Origin: Diatrype stigma
Lineage: Eukaryota > Ascomycota > Sordariomycetes > Xylariales > Diatrypaceae
Length of the DNA stretch: 64,000 bases
Reading direction: 5' to 3'
Assembly (NCBI GenBank): GCA_022225965.2
Contig: JAKJXP020000162.1
Coordinates: forward strand, 1 to 64,000
The first letter of the stretch is position 1. Every line of letters starts with the position of its first letter. The position numbers were made by a program, and so were the translations under genes. Positions 44,133 through 56,276 of this stretch are shown here, piece after piece. A model generated the notes under the pieces. It was not told the DNA's origin. It saw only the letters and a list, made by a program, of their open reading frames with translations, and made no database searches.

Positions 44133-46325
44133 TCACGTCCACATGTGCCAATTAGGGTCCAGTGCAGCCACTGACCAACCATCAGCTTGTCCATGAGCCT
44201 GCGGCCCTTCAGCGTCGAGGATGTACCCCAGCTCGCACCGATCGAAGCGCACCTTCGCCCGCCTCTGCTGCTCTTCGTAGAACCGGTCGAAGCGCGGGGC
44301 GAGGGCGTCTCGGAGGGTGTCCACGTTCCCGGCCTGATGGATCTCGCGCCACGGCCGGACGCAGGTCTCCCCCTTGCACGACTTCAGCACGAGCAGCAGG
44401 GCGTCCAGGCGCGGCACGACCTTCTCGAGCGGCACGCCCATCACCCCCACCGGGTGCTTTTCGTCCGGGCGCTGCTCCTCGTCCTCGTGCGGCTGTAGCA
44501 GGTTGGCCATCTGCCCGGGGTCCGCGTCCAGGTCGTACAGCTCGTGCTCGTTGCTGCACCAGACCTGGTACAGGAGGTTGTAGGCGTCGCCGACGAGGCG
44601 GACCGCCTTGTAGGTGTTGTTGTAGGTCAGGATCGGGTACCAGTCGTAGATCCTCCCCTCGTTCGAGGCGTACCCCCAGTGCTCGATCGTCACGTGCTCG
44701 TACCGCGTCTTCGTCGCTCGGTGGAGGTCCTGTTCCGTGAGCGGTATCGCCAAGCCGTCGAAGTCCTCTCGTGGGTGAGCACCTGCGATGTCCAGAATAG
44801 TGGGCGCGATGTCCGTGTGCGTGGTGACGATGTCGGTGGTGTGCTTCCGAGGTACGTCGGGCCCCCGTATTATGAAGGGGATGTTGACATCTTCCTCGAA
44901 ACTGCATTGTTTAGCGGGGTGCATTCGATGCTGGCCAATATCTACGGCACTTGAGTCATCAGTTGCTCTTATTAACCATGATATCGAGGCCAACTTACGA
45001 TATCCGTTATCCGTCGTATATATAATATATGTATCGTCCAGAATACCACGCCTCTCTAGCTTTCTTATAATCTCTTCCACCATTTCATCGACCGTCTGTA
45101 GAGTTCTGATCCGTTGGCGGTAATAATGGTCATTAAAGTCGACATCTTCTTGGCTTTGCTTGGGCAAGTCTCGAACCCAGCTCGCACCAGATGGCTCGTC
45201 CGGGTTGAAGTTGCTGGTCCGTGGCACCTTGGCATGTTTAAACAGATGGGCATGTCTGTCTGCTGGAACCGGTGGTGAGAATTCGACCTCGCTTATAGGA
45301 CTTCCCACCCCGTCTTTGTACGAGGGTGCCCAGATGTTGCAGTGAGGAGCTATTGGTGCAATCCCTAGGAAGAAGGGTCCATCGGCTTTGGCAGCATCAT
45401 CAAGCATACCTAGGGCTTTCTTGGTCAAGACGTCACCGTTGTGCTCTCCCTCAAAGCTGACGGGCGGGTCTGTGTTGCGCTGCCAGGTACTGTTCATGTA
45501 CCAATACATGAATGGATCCAGGATGAAGTCCTTTCCCACGTATCAGCCAAAGAGCTTCATAGGCTATCAAGCACATCTCATACTGAGCTGTTCCAGCCCG
45601 CTGGAAAGGGCTTATCGTAATTACCAACAGAGTGGTAGTTAAAGAGCTTTCCAGTATAGTAAGTGTTGTACCCTGCAGCTTGCAGCCATATCGGAAGATA
45701 GTGGTCATTGAAGCCCTCGCTGACGAATTTCGGAAACCCGCCTACGCTCTTGTTAGACTTGCTTATACACGGGGCCATTGTTGCATACCATATGGAGAAG
45801 TAACATCGGTAACGTTGGTATTATGTGCAAGCTTCCCAGTACTACCAAATCATATTAGCAGATAGATTTCCAATTCAGGCCTTCACGTCCTCAAACTATG
45901 ATATTTCATAGCATTTCGTACAACGCAATATAGTTTATAGTCAATACATACTGCCAGTGTTAGCGTTTGCATAAAGGAGGCGTAAACCCAAAGAGTTTTG
46001 TAACGCATACCAACAGCGTTACACGAGAGGGGCAGCACAAGGCGGTCGTGCAGAAGTGTCGCCTGTACGTCGTCCCCTCGTCGATAATATTTCTTTTCAC
46101 ATTTGGCATGTACTTGAGCGAGTCCATGTGAAGGTCCTGATCATCTGTTATGATGAGTATGATATTTGGTCGTTTTGCCCCTATTTCACATTGCTCATTG
46201 AGTGTAGGCGCGATACGCCTCTGGTTTGCTGTCGAATCTGTTTCATCCAGTCCGGTGCATTGGCTTGATGATATCAAGAAAAGTGTTAATAGCAGGGCCC
46301 GTACTAAATGTAATTTTTGAGCCAT
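44133..46325 (-). CDS. Secreted arylsulfatase (first splice junction doubtful)
   Basis: Exons: 46325..46011 (or ..46015), 45841..45789, 45741..45584, 45530..44999, 44941..44133; about 620 residues. A signal peptide starts at MAQKLHLVRALLLTLFLISS. Metal-binding Asp61-Asp62 lie in IILIITDDQD. The sulfatase signature CCPSR is at 97-101, Cys97 being the expected formylglycine precursor. Later blocks are TGKLAHNTNVTDV, GYNTYYTGKLFNYHSVGNYD, YTTDNGYHIGQHRMHP and VNIPFIIRGPD. Such enzymes release sulfate from aryl sulfate esters and often serve sulfur scavenging. With the good donor GTATGC, exon 1 ends in frame 0, but the only visible acceptor leaves one extra T. A weak donor GTTGGT four bases earlier restores the frame but removes one Leu of the signature. 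The gene may thus be active with a weak splice site, or newly broken. Confidence 0.78.
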
Positions 46326-48018
46326 CGTTATGAGTGGTTGAAGAGCTCTTGCGCGATTGTAACGGGCACGCAACGAAGCCCGACACTGTACACCTGGTGG
46401 AATTGCCTTCCTTTGGACTTTCTTATGTCTTGCCAGAATACTGTCACGCGTACAACATGCCGAGCAGTCACAGTGCTTAAATACGAGTGTAACCAGGCAT
46501 TATATAACTCTGGTCAAGAGCCCAATTCACTCTATACGGCCATATAAGTAGAGTCCGATGGCCAACCATTGTGTCCATGCTTACACGACGTCGAGTTAGT
46601 CACGCCGTGCGTTGGCAATCTTAAGCAATTCCTTGCTTTCCGCATCTCATCAACATCATCACACAAGCACGATGTTCCGTTACGATTCTCTGATATTGGT
46701 GCATGACCGACCAATGTAACGGTAACCAGAATTGTTAATATTTGTTATATAGCCCGCGCGACAGGAGTCGGCCTATAAGCTGAAGGTTACCCCGCACCAC
46801 AGACCTGATGCTATTGACCTTCCATGTTGCGTAACCATGAACCTAGCCAATCTGTGAAAAGCATGATGACGAATAAGGACGCGATGTTACAGTGTCCGCA
46901 AATATACGGTCCATCCTGTTCTTGAAGTCACTTGACCTCCATCCGCTTCAGCCAGGGTAGACGGTCTTTGCTGACTGCCTATTGATATCATCATCCTGGT
47001 TGCCATGGTAGAAGATGTTTGTCTGGAATTCTGAGGAATAAAGAGGAATGGCCCACAGTTGTCCTTAAGTCGGCAAGGTCTTTGGGTGAAGCAGCAACTC
47101 AACTTGATAGTTTCGAGATATTGGACAGACATTCAACATCAGATGAAGCAATCACACGTGACTGGCATAAAACAATGAAGATAATGATTTTCCTTTAATT
47201 CTATTACAGCGAGAAAGAAGTCACCGGATAATAACAATATTGCCAGTAGCATGCAGGGAGCCCTCTTTTCTCCGAGAGGCCGTGGCGGTTCTTCGAATCG
47301 TACAATCGTAGTCGTTAGTAATGATGAAAGCACGTAATATAATGTGTATGTGTAGGTATATATAGACATGGATGCATCACCATAATGCAGGGTACCTAGT
47401 GGTAAACCAAAAGCGAGGAAAGAGGGTATAGATGGGATAAGGGGTATCCGAATCCCGGGTGAAAAGCAGAAGAACATGAGAAAAGTCACGAAGAAAAGAA
47501 AAGAAAGGAGACAACTCCGAGGCCGGCCATCAAGACGCACGCGCATCCGCCAGGCCAGGGGGCGAGGCGAAGTCGTAAGCCTTCGATCTACCACGACAGA
47601 TTTTCAAGGCTACTCATCAGGCCAAGGGAAAGAGGTCGTGATGCCAGCCGCTCGATCGATCCGCCCGTCCGTCCTGTTCGCCGCCGACCCGTCCACCAAC
47701 GGTTCCTTTATAATATATGCAAGAAGGCAGAAAGACGAAATCCAACCCGACCCAACCCGAAAAGAACACCGGGGCCCCGTTCTAATTTGACAATCCTCCA
47801 TTCCCCCTGGAACGCCCGCTCGCCTAAATTATCATTCAATCAACCGAACCGAACCGAATCGACCGCTCATCCATCCATGTGCTTTGATATCTAGACCAAA
47901 TTCGAGAGTGTGGAGAAGTCCGGGCAGGGAATCCCCAATACAACACGAAAAACAACGATGTCTCGAAAATCCATTACAACCTCGCAATGCTGTTTTTTTT
48001 GTTTTTTGGTATGTGTCA
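46326..48018. other. Intergenic and probable 3' UTR of the flippase gene
   Basis: Upstream region of the sulfatase and 3' flank of the P4-ATPase. Frames here (for example 47139-47594 -) are low complexity and lack ATG-linked domain content. Confidence 0.5.
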
Positions 48019-51000
48019 TCATAACCCAAATGAGTGTCCCGTGACAGGGCTATTGTCGCCATGACCCCCACCACCACCGCCGCCTCTATCACCACCGGCG
48101 TCGCTCTTGATCGTGTCATCTCTATCCTCGACGGGGTTCTGTTGCAGCGCATTTTCCCGCTCCTGCATCTGACCCATCTCCGCAGCAGCGTGCTCGTCGG
48201 CGACCTGATACACATTGTCCTGCCCCTGGCGCTCGATCTCCTGCCAGAGGTCCGTGTCTGAGGGGAAGTAGATGCGCCGCACCGCCATGACACCGAGTTC
48301 CAGTGCGAGGATGGCCATGATAACGCCGATGCTGGCAACCCACCAGCTAAGCCGGGCGCCGAACGTGTGGAAGAAGGCGCCGCGAACGAAATAGACGGCG
48401 ACCTTCTTGGGGTAGACGGCCGCGATGAGCGGGTTCCATACGAACCAGGCTATGATAGAAAGCGCGAAGCCGAGGCTCGTGATCCAGACTTTATTGTTGA
48501 GTTCAAGGATACTATAACGATCGTTAGCGCGTGCTTACTATAACACCCTCGTGGCGCAAAGCGAGGGATACACTTACAGTACTTTGATGTTGATGATAAC
48601 GATAACCACTTGGTACGCTATCTGCCCTAGCGGGAAAATGCTGTTGTCCTGGTTGGAAAGGAGCTTGTGCCAATAGATGTAGATCATCCAAAAGATAAGT
48701 ATAGTCTCAATCATCCCCATTGCCATCCAACCAAGGTATTTCCTGAAGTTGAAGCCTGCATTACGCTGCCCGTAGGTATACAGTTCAGGGACGGCCAGTA
48801 GTGTCTCGGCCTTCAAGTCCTTCTCGAATATTCCAAGCAGGATGACCGGTAAGGAAGTGAAGAACACGTTGAAGACCGTTAAGTTCCACGACTCAAACAT
48901 CGATGTCCCGGAATAGCCGTTATAGCGCTGATATTGCGCCTGGATGATATAGAACACTATCTCTTTCCAAAACGTCGCGAGAATGTACTTTCCAGTCCGA
49001 TGGTAGTTCCAACGCCCATGGACGAACAAGAGTCGTTGAAGAAATTGAAATTGAGCGATCGAGAAGTCGGCGACACGGGCAGCTTGGAGGCCTTCGCGAC
49101 CTGAGATGCCAACACCCACGTGTGAAGCCTGGATCATGGCAATATCGTTAGCTCCATCACCTATCGCCAAGGTGAGAGACTTTGGCACAGTCTTGCGTAT
49201 AGACTTGACCAGATTCGCCTTTTGCACTGGAGCAGCACGGCAACACACGACAGAGTCGACCCGAACCACCAAGTCGAAGAACATGATCCTCAGGGTATCA
49301 TCTTGCTCAATCACACTCAGGGTTTGACCATCAATGACAAGAACAGAGTGGGGGATCATGCCACGCCCAACATCGACGAGTGTGGACGTGATCTTTTCAT
49401 GTAAGTCATCGAGGGCAACGTCCAGGACGAAGAGCTCGGAAAATGGCTTGCAAATGCCAGCGGAATGGGCGATATTGATAGCAGTCTCCCGCTTATCTCC
49501 TGTCAACATCCATACTTGAATGTTCGCTCTCCTCAGCTTCTCAATAGTTTCAGGAACGCCGGCTTGTAGTCGGTCTTCGATGGCCGTGGCGCCCGCCAGA
49601 TCAAAATCCTTCTCGATCAACTCTGCAGCACTTTCGACGAGCTGTTGTCGATTAACAAGGCTAGTTGCAGCTTCTCTGTATATTTTCTTCCATGATGCAT
49701 AGTCAGGCCCGCTGATATAGCGGTACCCAAAAAGGAGGGTTCGTAATCCCTCGGATGCATATTCATTGACATGTTGGAAGCAGCGGTCAAAGACAGCGGC
49801 ATCATTTGCAGCAACATTTTCGTCCACGAGCGGGTCAGGAAGCTCATCTGTCCCTATCCTGGGTGATGATCGATTTAGCACCATCGACTGGCGTGGGGTC
49901 TGAAAAACATCTTCATCTTCGAGGGTGTCGTCAAAGCCTCGTGTTTCGCTTCTCGAAAATTGATTACTGAACTCGTCTGTCACACTCAGCGAAAGTGAAT
50001 GACGAGCAAGGTCGGTGGACTTTCGCCCACTTGTAACCCTACGGAACAAGCTTTGTCGGGCACCCGATCCGAGCGTCATACTATTGCGAGGGGTCGACAG
50101 CGAATTGCGCTGGCGCCGCACCATGTCGGCCTCCATACTTCTCCGAATGCTGGATCTACGCTCCACGTCGGTTGCTGCGCGCATGGCAAGATCGGACTGT
50201 TTCAACCGCGGAAGAATAACGTTATCGGCTCCTTTGCAGAGAATGCAGATTCGGCCATCTGGCATACGGACAATAATCGACATTCGCTTCCGGGCGCTAC
50301 TGAACTCGATCACATCCAGCACCTCGTACGATTCCTTGACCTGCGTACCATCTGGCCTTGTAATCTGAACAACAATGGACTGCGTGGGGCGGTCAATCAG
50401 GAGATAGCCCAGATCTTGGGCAGCTTGAACAAGAGCAAGTTCGTCAGGGGATGCCGCTTGGAATGTGATGTCCCCGTTTTCTCGGACCTCCGGGAGGCAG
50501 GTATGGCACAATGCCATGCAAAGGAGGAAATGTTTCGCTTTTCTGGAAAACGGGGTGTTCGGTTTCGTGCGGATGTACTCCAGCAATGCTACCGTATTTG
50601 GTTCGACTTTCGGTCGACTCGGGTGATCCCACGACGTACTACCCCATGGTGGCGGACACAAGGAGTTACTATCGTGCTTCGCAGAAGTCCTCGTGGGCTC
50701 CTCTTCTTCGGCAATCATATTCATTGTCGGCACAGAATGGAGCGGCAAATCATTGCCTCTCGATTCCGTATTCGTGCGTGCCTCTTCTTCCTCTTGTTGA
50801 CGATCTAAATCATGGAGCCAGGACGTGCCAGCGATACTCAGCTTTCTAAATCGCATCTTGTTTTCCGTCAAGGTGCCAGTCTTGTCAGAAAAGACATAAC
50901 TGACCTGGCCCAGGTCTTCCAAGATAGTTGTGGTGTTGATACTCAATGGCGTATCTGTCTCGGGATCGTACATCTCGACATCATGCATCAAGAGGTATTG

Positions 51001-52710
51001 ACCAACCTTAATGATCTCCAAGCTGACATAGAGGGACAATGGGATGATGGTATTGAACATGATGATGTAACCGAAGAAGATTTCCTTAAAGGGCACCCCG
51101 GCATCGATTAGGTAGAAGGCATCTACTTCGTACTTGTGCTTCCACAGGTAGTAGCCGCCGGTACAACCAACAGTCATGCATAATAGGACAAGGACCAAAA
51201 ATAGGACGATGCGGTTCAAGAGCTGCTGTATCCTCGGGGCTTTCGCCCGTACGTTCTTGTTGGCGTTCATGCGTATCTTGCATTCCTCGCCAGTGTTGAC
51301 AACCAGCCCGATGGCTTCTTTGGTGTTGCGCAACGTCGAACCCCTGTAAACAACTTCGTGAAGTGTCAATGGCATTGTCTCCCCGTCCAACACGACACGA
51401 CCCTCGTAGTTGTACAAATCTACATTCGGATCCTCGGACACAATCGTTGCATTGCACTCGGCCAGATTTTCGAGTGTATTGCATTGTTTTGCCAAGAGTG
51501 AGCAGGCTTGCTTACTCTTGAGGTTAGTCTCGCCGTCAAGAGCCATGGTTTCGATATAGGCAATGCCGTTGGGACCGGTTGCGTGCAGGAGGACAATGTC
51601 GGCCGGTACGGGGTCGTCTCTCATCAGGCGAATGACATCACCTACCCTTACGTCCTGCCATTCGATCTCGGCCCAAGAACCATCCTCTTTCCCAGCAGCA
51701 TCCATCTCTTGCATCTCGGTGTCGCCTAGTTCATTCCCATCATCTTTATGCTTCTGAGTTGTCCTCCCCTTCCTCATCTTCGCGATGTCTTTGGCCTTAC
51801 GAATAGCACTGCGCTTGGCAGTCGTCTTTTCGGGGTCTAATATCCAAGTCAAACTTCGGTTTTCGGATTTGTCCAACTTGTACCTCCGGTAGTCATCGTA
51901 GCCTTCTTTGGCCATAGCAATGGCAACAAAAAAGATCAGGGGGCCAATGGTCGTATAGGTTCCTGTAGTGCTGAGACCGGGTATGAGCTGCATAACACCA
52001 ATTACCAGGAAATAAAAGTTGGCCAGCTTGCTGAACTGGAAGACAAGCTGTTTCGGGATGAAACTCCAGATGGTGTAGCGACTCGAACGGATCACATTGG
52101 ATATATAGCGCTTGCCCCTTCTCCCATCGATTAGATGTTTCTTCCGCGTGCCCCGAACATCCAGGGGGATGTGACGGCCATCTTTGCTCGGAGGCAAAGG
52201 TCTCTGGCGCAGGATGCCCTCGACGATGCATTTCTGATACAGGCTGCCGAACCGTTGCTTCAGAGGGGTTCGGTGGTCCTTTGCCTGGCGCCGACTCACC
52301 CAAGCCTTATAGTTGTTCAGCTGAGAGCTCGGACCTTCGGATGCAGGATTATTTACATCGTCACTTAACCGAGGTTTGGAATCTGCCTGTTGAGTGGAAA
52401 CATCGTCGTGCGTGTCGGATCTCGAATCGGAGGGTGGTGGATTAGGAATCGCAGCCGAGGCGCCTTCTGCCCGTGCTGGTGCCGAAAACTGGCGGTTCAT
52501 CGGCGGTCCTGGCGGTGCTAGTCGCGCGGCGTCCGAGTTCATATCGACTCGTGTAAGGTCTGAGGAATGTCGCTGCTCATGGCTCGACGCGCTGGTACTG
52601 GAATATTGCGGGTGGAGCCGGTGGACGTTGGTGGCAAGAGGGAATCGGCGCTGCTGTTGGTTCGAAGGAGAAGCGCTGGATTCGCTGTCGCCATGTTCGT
52701 GGCTGACCAT
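48019..52710 (-). CDS. P4-type ATPase, phospholipid flippase (Dnf3-like)
   Basis: Two exons, 52710..48578 and 48511..48019, separated by a 66-nt intron (donor GTAAGT, acceptor TAG), give 1541 residues. The ATG at 52710 (MVSHEHGDSES) is used; the frame is open seven codons further without an ATG. A disordered N-terminus of about 180 residues precedes the first membrane pair (IWSFIPKQLVFQFSKLANFY; LIPGLSTTGTYTTIGPL). Conserved P4 motifs are DGET at residue 392 in the actuator domain, DKTGTLT with the phosphorylated Asp609, KGAD near 825 and GDGANDIAM near 1180. About ten membrane segments are expected. P4-ATPases move phospholipids to the cytosolic leaflet, usually with a Cdc50 subunit, at the Golgi or plasma membrane. 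The KEGYDDYRRYKLDK segment suggests the Dnf3 class, which I hold with moderate confidence. The tail is acidic and Gly-rich. Confidence 0.93.
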
Positions 52711-52810
52711 GATCTGTGATGCATAGTACAAGCCGGACAGCTACCACCACTGGGTTGAGGAAAGCTGCCGGTGCTCCAAAATAATTAATGCTGCTGAATA
52801 ATGAATGCGT

Positions 52811-52828
52811 GTATGTATGTATGTATGT
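52811..52828. repeat. (GTAT)n microsatellite
   Basis: Four and a half GTAT units about 100 bases upstream of the P4-ATPase start codon, followed by related imperfect copies. Confidence 0.8.
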
Positions 52829-52899
52829 TTGCTTGTATGTACGTTGCTCGATTCGATGATATTGCCGTATTGCTGCTGCGTTCGATCAGAACGGCAGAC

Positions 52900-52917
52900 A
52901 GGACAGGACAGGACAGG
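52900..52917. repeat. (GGACA)n repeat
   Basis: Tandem GGACA units upstream of the P4-ATPase gene. Confidence 0.75.
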
Positions 52918-55900
52918 TGTGGTTGGAGAAGCAGTAGTGACGATGATGATATTGGAAATCGAATCGAAATCGAAATCGGAACCCAGGGAGAAATGCAGAT
53001 TGCCAGACTTGTTAGGCTACCTCGACAGGCTGGACTACCTAACGTAGGTATTCGGGCGATGTATTGTACCTAGCACCTAACTGAGTAAGCATGTACTTGC
53101 ACGTATGTACGTATAGTACAATACATACACGACATACAAAGTGACTTATTTACTCTTATTTAGCCTGCTTTGGTAGCAGCAGGTAGTATACTTTGCGCTC
53201 AGTGCAGGGATGCTCAGTACATGTAGGCACCTAGGCTAGGCTTGTGGTTCAGGTAATTCGGATGGCTATGCTTCCTTACCCAAGTCAGCCAAGTATCGAT
53301 ACCAACGCTTCACTCTTTACCCCGGAATCACCTAGCGTTGTGTACTTTTCATCTGTCAAAGCTATAATTAGGGTTGCTTCTGCCGATTGATTCTAGTTCT
53401 TCATTGCCTCATCGGTTGATCAGCTGCACATATATGTACGTGTATCGGTTAGCCAGAGTAAGGTTGACAATCGGAGAATACCTATGGGGTCCATGGGGGC
53501 TTCCTTCATCTTGCCATCATTACTCACATAAATGTCTAGGGGTGTCTAAACTATAGAGCCAGTGTTTGTAGCGTGTGGATATCCGCATCTGTGGATGGGC
53601 CTTTTTCACGGGTTTGTGTTGGAGCGCCGTGGAGCGCCGGAGACAGAAACGAGCCGAGTGGCCGTCAGCTCGTCCTCCGTCTAGCAAAGCACAGGTGCGT
53701 GCCTCTTTCTTTTCCCAAGATATCGTCAAGCACAACGGAAGAAATTTGTCTACTATAGAGTGCCCAAATGGATTCTCCAACAAAGCTCAAGTCAGAACAA
53801 TCAAGCGAAAGGAAGCGAAAAGGGGTTGTTCATGCTCTTAACAGTTCCCACCCATGTTAGGTAATGGCGCAATACCGCATCATGATTGCTTGGTATTGAA
53901 AATTCCATAGATTCGAGATCTACTTGCTGCTAAACAGTCAAACCCATGTTGGTGCCCAAATATCAAGGCTTGGCCTTTTAACTAGGAAGTACCAAGTAAT
54001 GTACAGACTTTTGCATCCTACTAAACCTTCAATAGTTTCATTTCCCTCTTCTCAGCTTCTGCGCCTTCTCACCTTCTACTATATCCTCTATCTTGGGGGA
54101 GCGGGAACTTTTTGGTATGAGATGTATCAGTGTTGTGAGATCAGTCTTGACCAAGTACACCTCGTGTAGGGGCACTTCTCCAAGCACAGCCCTGTAAGCA
54201 GCCAAGTGTGAGGAATGAAACAGGATCAATGGCAGCCACCAAGATAGACATCCTTCAAGTCATGCCCGGACGGCCTCCCTGTACCGACCGTCCGCATATA
54301 CTACCTAGGTACGGAGCATGTATCACCCAGAAATTCGAGAAATAGCCAGAGCAGCCAGGCTTCTTAGGAACAGAGTTGCATAGCGTGGTGCGTTCGGCTT
54401 ACCGGCTACTTAACGCAGCGTTATATACTACAAAACCCCCCGGCTTACCTGCGTTGTACCTACGAAGATTTGATTTCTCTACAGAAGAGACGTACGTACG
54501 CAATCCCACCATGCCTGGGAATATCTGAAGTCCAATGACGCCTGCTTTGAGAGTTCTACACAGCGGACTTGCAATTTTGTTAGGGGTGACTCTGGTAATG
54601 GTAAGCCTAGTAACGACGGTTCTAGATTTCCCTGACACATATTTCGCTTTTGCACTAACGTCTAGATGCGCAAAGCTGAACATTAAGGCGTCTAGGGGCG
54701 CCTATCGATATCTTCATTTGGTGAAGTGTCATAGAGGCTGACAGTCTGACAAGTATGATGGATTGACGGATCTCGAGTTATTGCTTCGCCCGCATAATCC
54801 CCCCTTCCATCGATCGCATTACCACATTACATCCAACTCGGTGTCTCAGCTAGAAGAATGCGCATCATGTTGCATGCATGTGTCGCTATACCTCCCCCTC
54901 CCTGGCCAAGCGCTTTCTTCAGGTTCAAGGTCGCATCTGCCCATCCAGTGTCGCAGTAGTTCCTATCTGCCGAATGAAAGAACCTGCCGGAGAATACATG
55001 CTGACAGTTCGGCATTCAGGGTATGATAGATAAACTATTGCGACAGCCGAAGCTAGGTTTCCGATATAGATAAGTCGTGCCTGATGTCTGGGGTTCAGCA
55101 ACGCTGTCTGGCTGGTGTGGCTGGGAGGTATTCGAACTCCAACAAAAAGGACCTTGCAACTTGAATCTTACCCTTGTAACTTACATCCACAGGTCTTGTA
55201 GATGTACATGTACCTGCAATAAGCTGTCGAATGTGCCCACCTAACCGGACACTTAACGCAGTTTATAAGCCCGCTATTACATATAGCCAACGCAATGATC
55301 TTGAAACCACAATGGTCGGTACAGCTGAATCATGGCTTAGCAACTTCGCATCGCACATGGACAACATGGACAACATACTTCGTAGGTTTGGTTGGTGCTG
55401 TGCCCCAGGTTTGCTTCCTCTGTTGCACCGACCATGATGTCGGCGATGATAAAAATAGGTATACATATTGAAGGCAGCCTCGGTTTACATATCTCACCAC
55501 TATCGCCGTTTCCACTATCGCCGTCCGTCCGTTCCGTACCACAAGATCAGGATGGGAACTTCTGCAACATACTTCGTACATAGCTCTAAATTGTTATAAA
55601 GGGGCATGTATGATACATGAATTTCATTATCGGACAACGCGGCGATCGCGAGACCAGACTAAACTACTCATCCGGCGCTCGCGGCACCCGCACCCGAGCA
55701 TTCCGAACGTCCTATTGATTATATCATTTCCGTACTTCGTATTATTATATCTCATTCGACTAATCCATTACTCAGAAGATAACTCTGTGCGTTCAAAATA
55801 GATAGCATCACTAAGAGCCACTGCTAGCAAAAAGCCTTTATGAAGTTTTGGTTTTGTATGCTCCGCACATTAGTTGAGTGTTACTACCATCAGGCTCCTG

Positions 55901-56011
55901 GAATATTCGTGTGTCGCAGGCTGCTACATTCCATTCCAAAATCATGCCGGGCTTTTGCGTCTATGACATCGTCGAATTAAGAAACTGCCAAGAGTGATAG
56001 GCTTCCCAGCC

Positions 56012-56276
56012 TACGAAGGTCAAGTTCAAAATCAATCGTCATGCCAAGAAATTAGTCACAGTACACAGCCCCTTGAGTTCATAAAGCTGGCCAGCTAACA
56101 CTTCAGGGGCTTTAGTGCTAAAGACCGCTAACCATACAGGCAATCTAGGGGCTGACAAAACAGCTAAAGCTTCCAAAATGCACTAAGCCTTCGTACAGTA
56201 TTTAGTACAGCATTTCAATATTTGTACTGTAACTAATTCCTTGGCATGCCGATTGATTTTGAACTCGACCTTCGTA
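56012..56276. mobile_element. MITE with 51-bp terminal inverted repeats and TA target duplication
   Basis: The 261-bp element spans 56014-56274. Its left end (56014-56064, CGAAGGTCAAGTTCAAAATC...) and the reverse complement of its right end (56224-56274) match at 47 of 51 positions, with three of the four mismatches being transitions. TA flanks both ends (56012-56013 and 56275-56276). Size, long inverted repeats, TA duplication and lack of any coding frame fit a non-autonomous Tc1/mariner-superfamily element. No partner transposase is in the window. Confidence 0.85.

Larger units (their letters stand above)
52711..56011. other. Gene-poor region upstream of the flippase
   Basis: Contains the divergent upstream region of the P4-ATPase with two microsatellites and several CCTAGGTA-type words. 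No frame with a recognisable domain or convincing exon chain was found over 3.3 kb. Confidence 0.5.

Noticed and set aside
55128..55150. TTCGAACTCC-like sequence resembling a tRNA T-arm
   Set aside because: No matching acceptor, D or anticodon stems could be folded around it on either strand.
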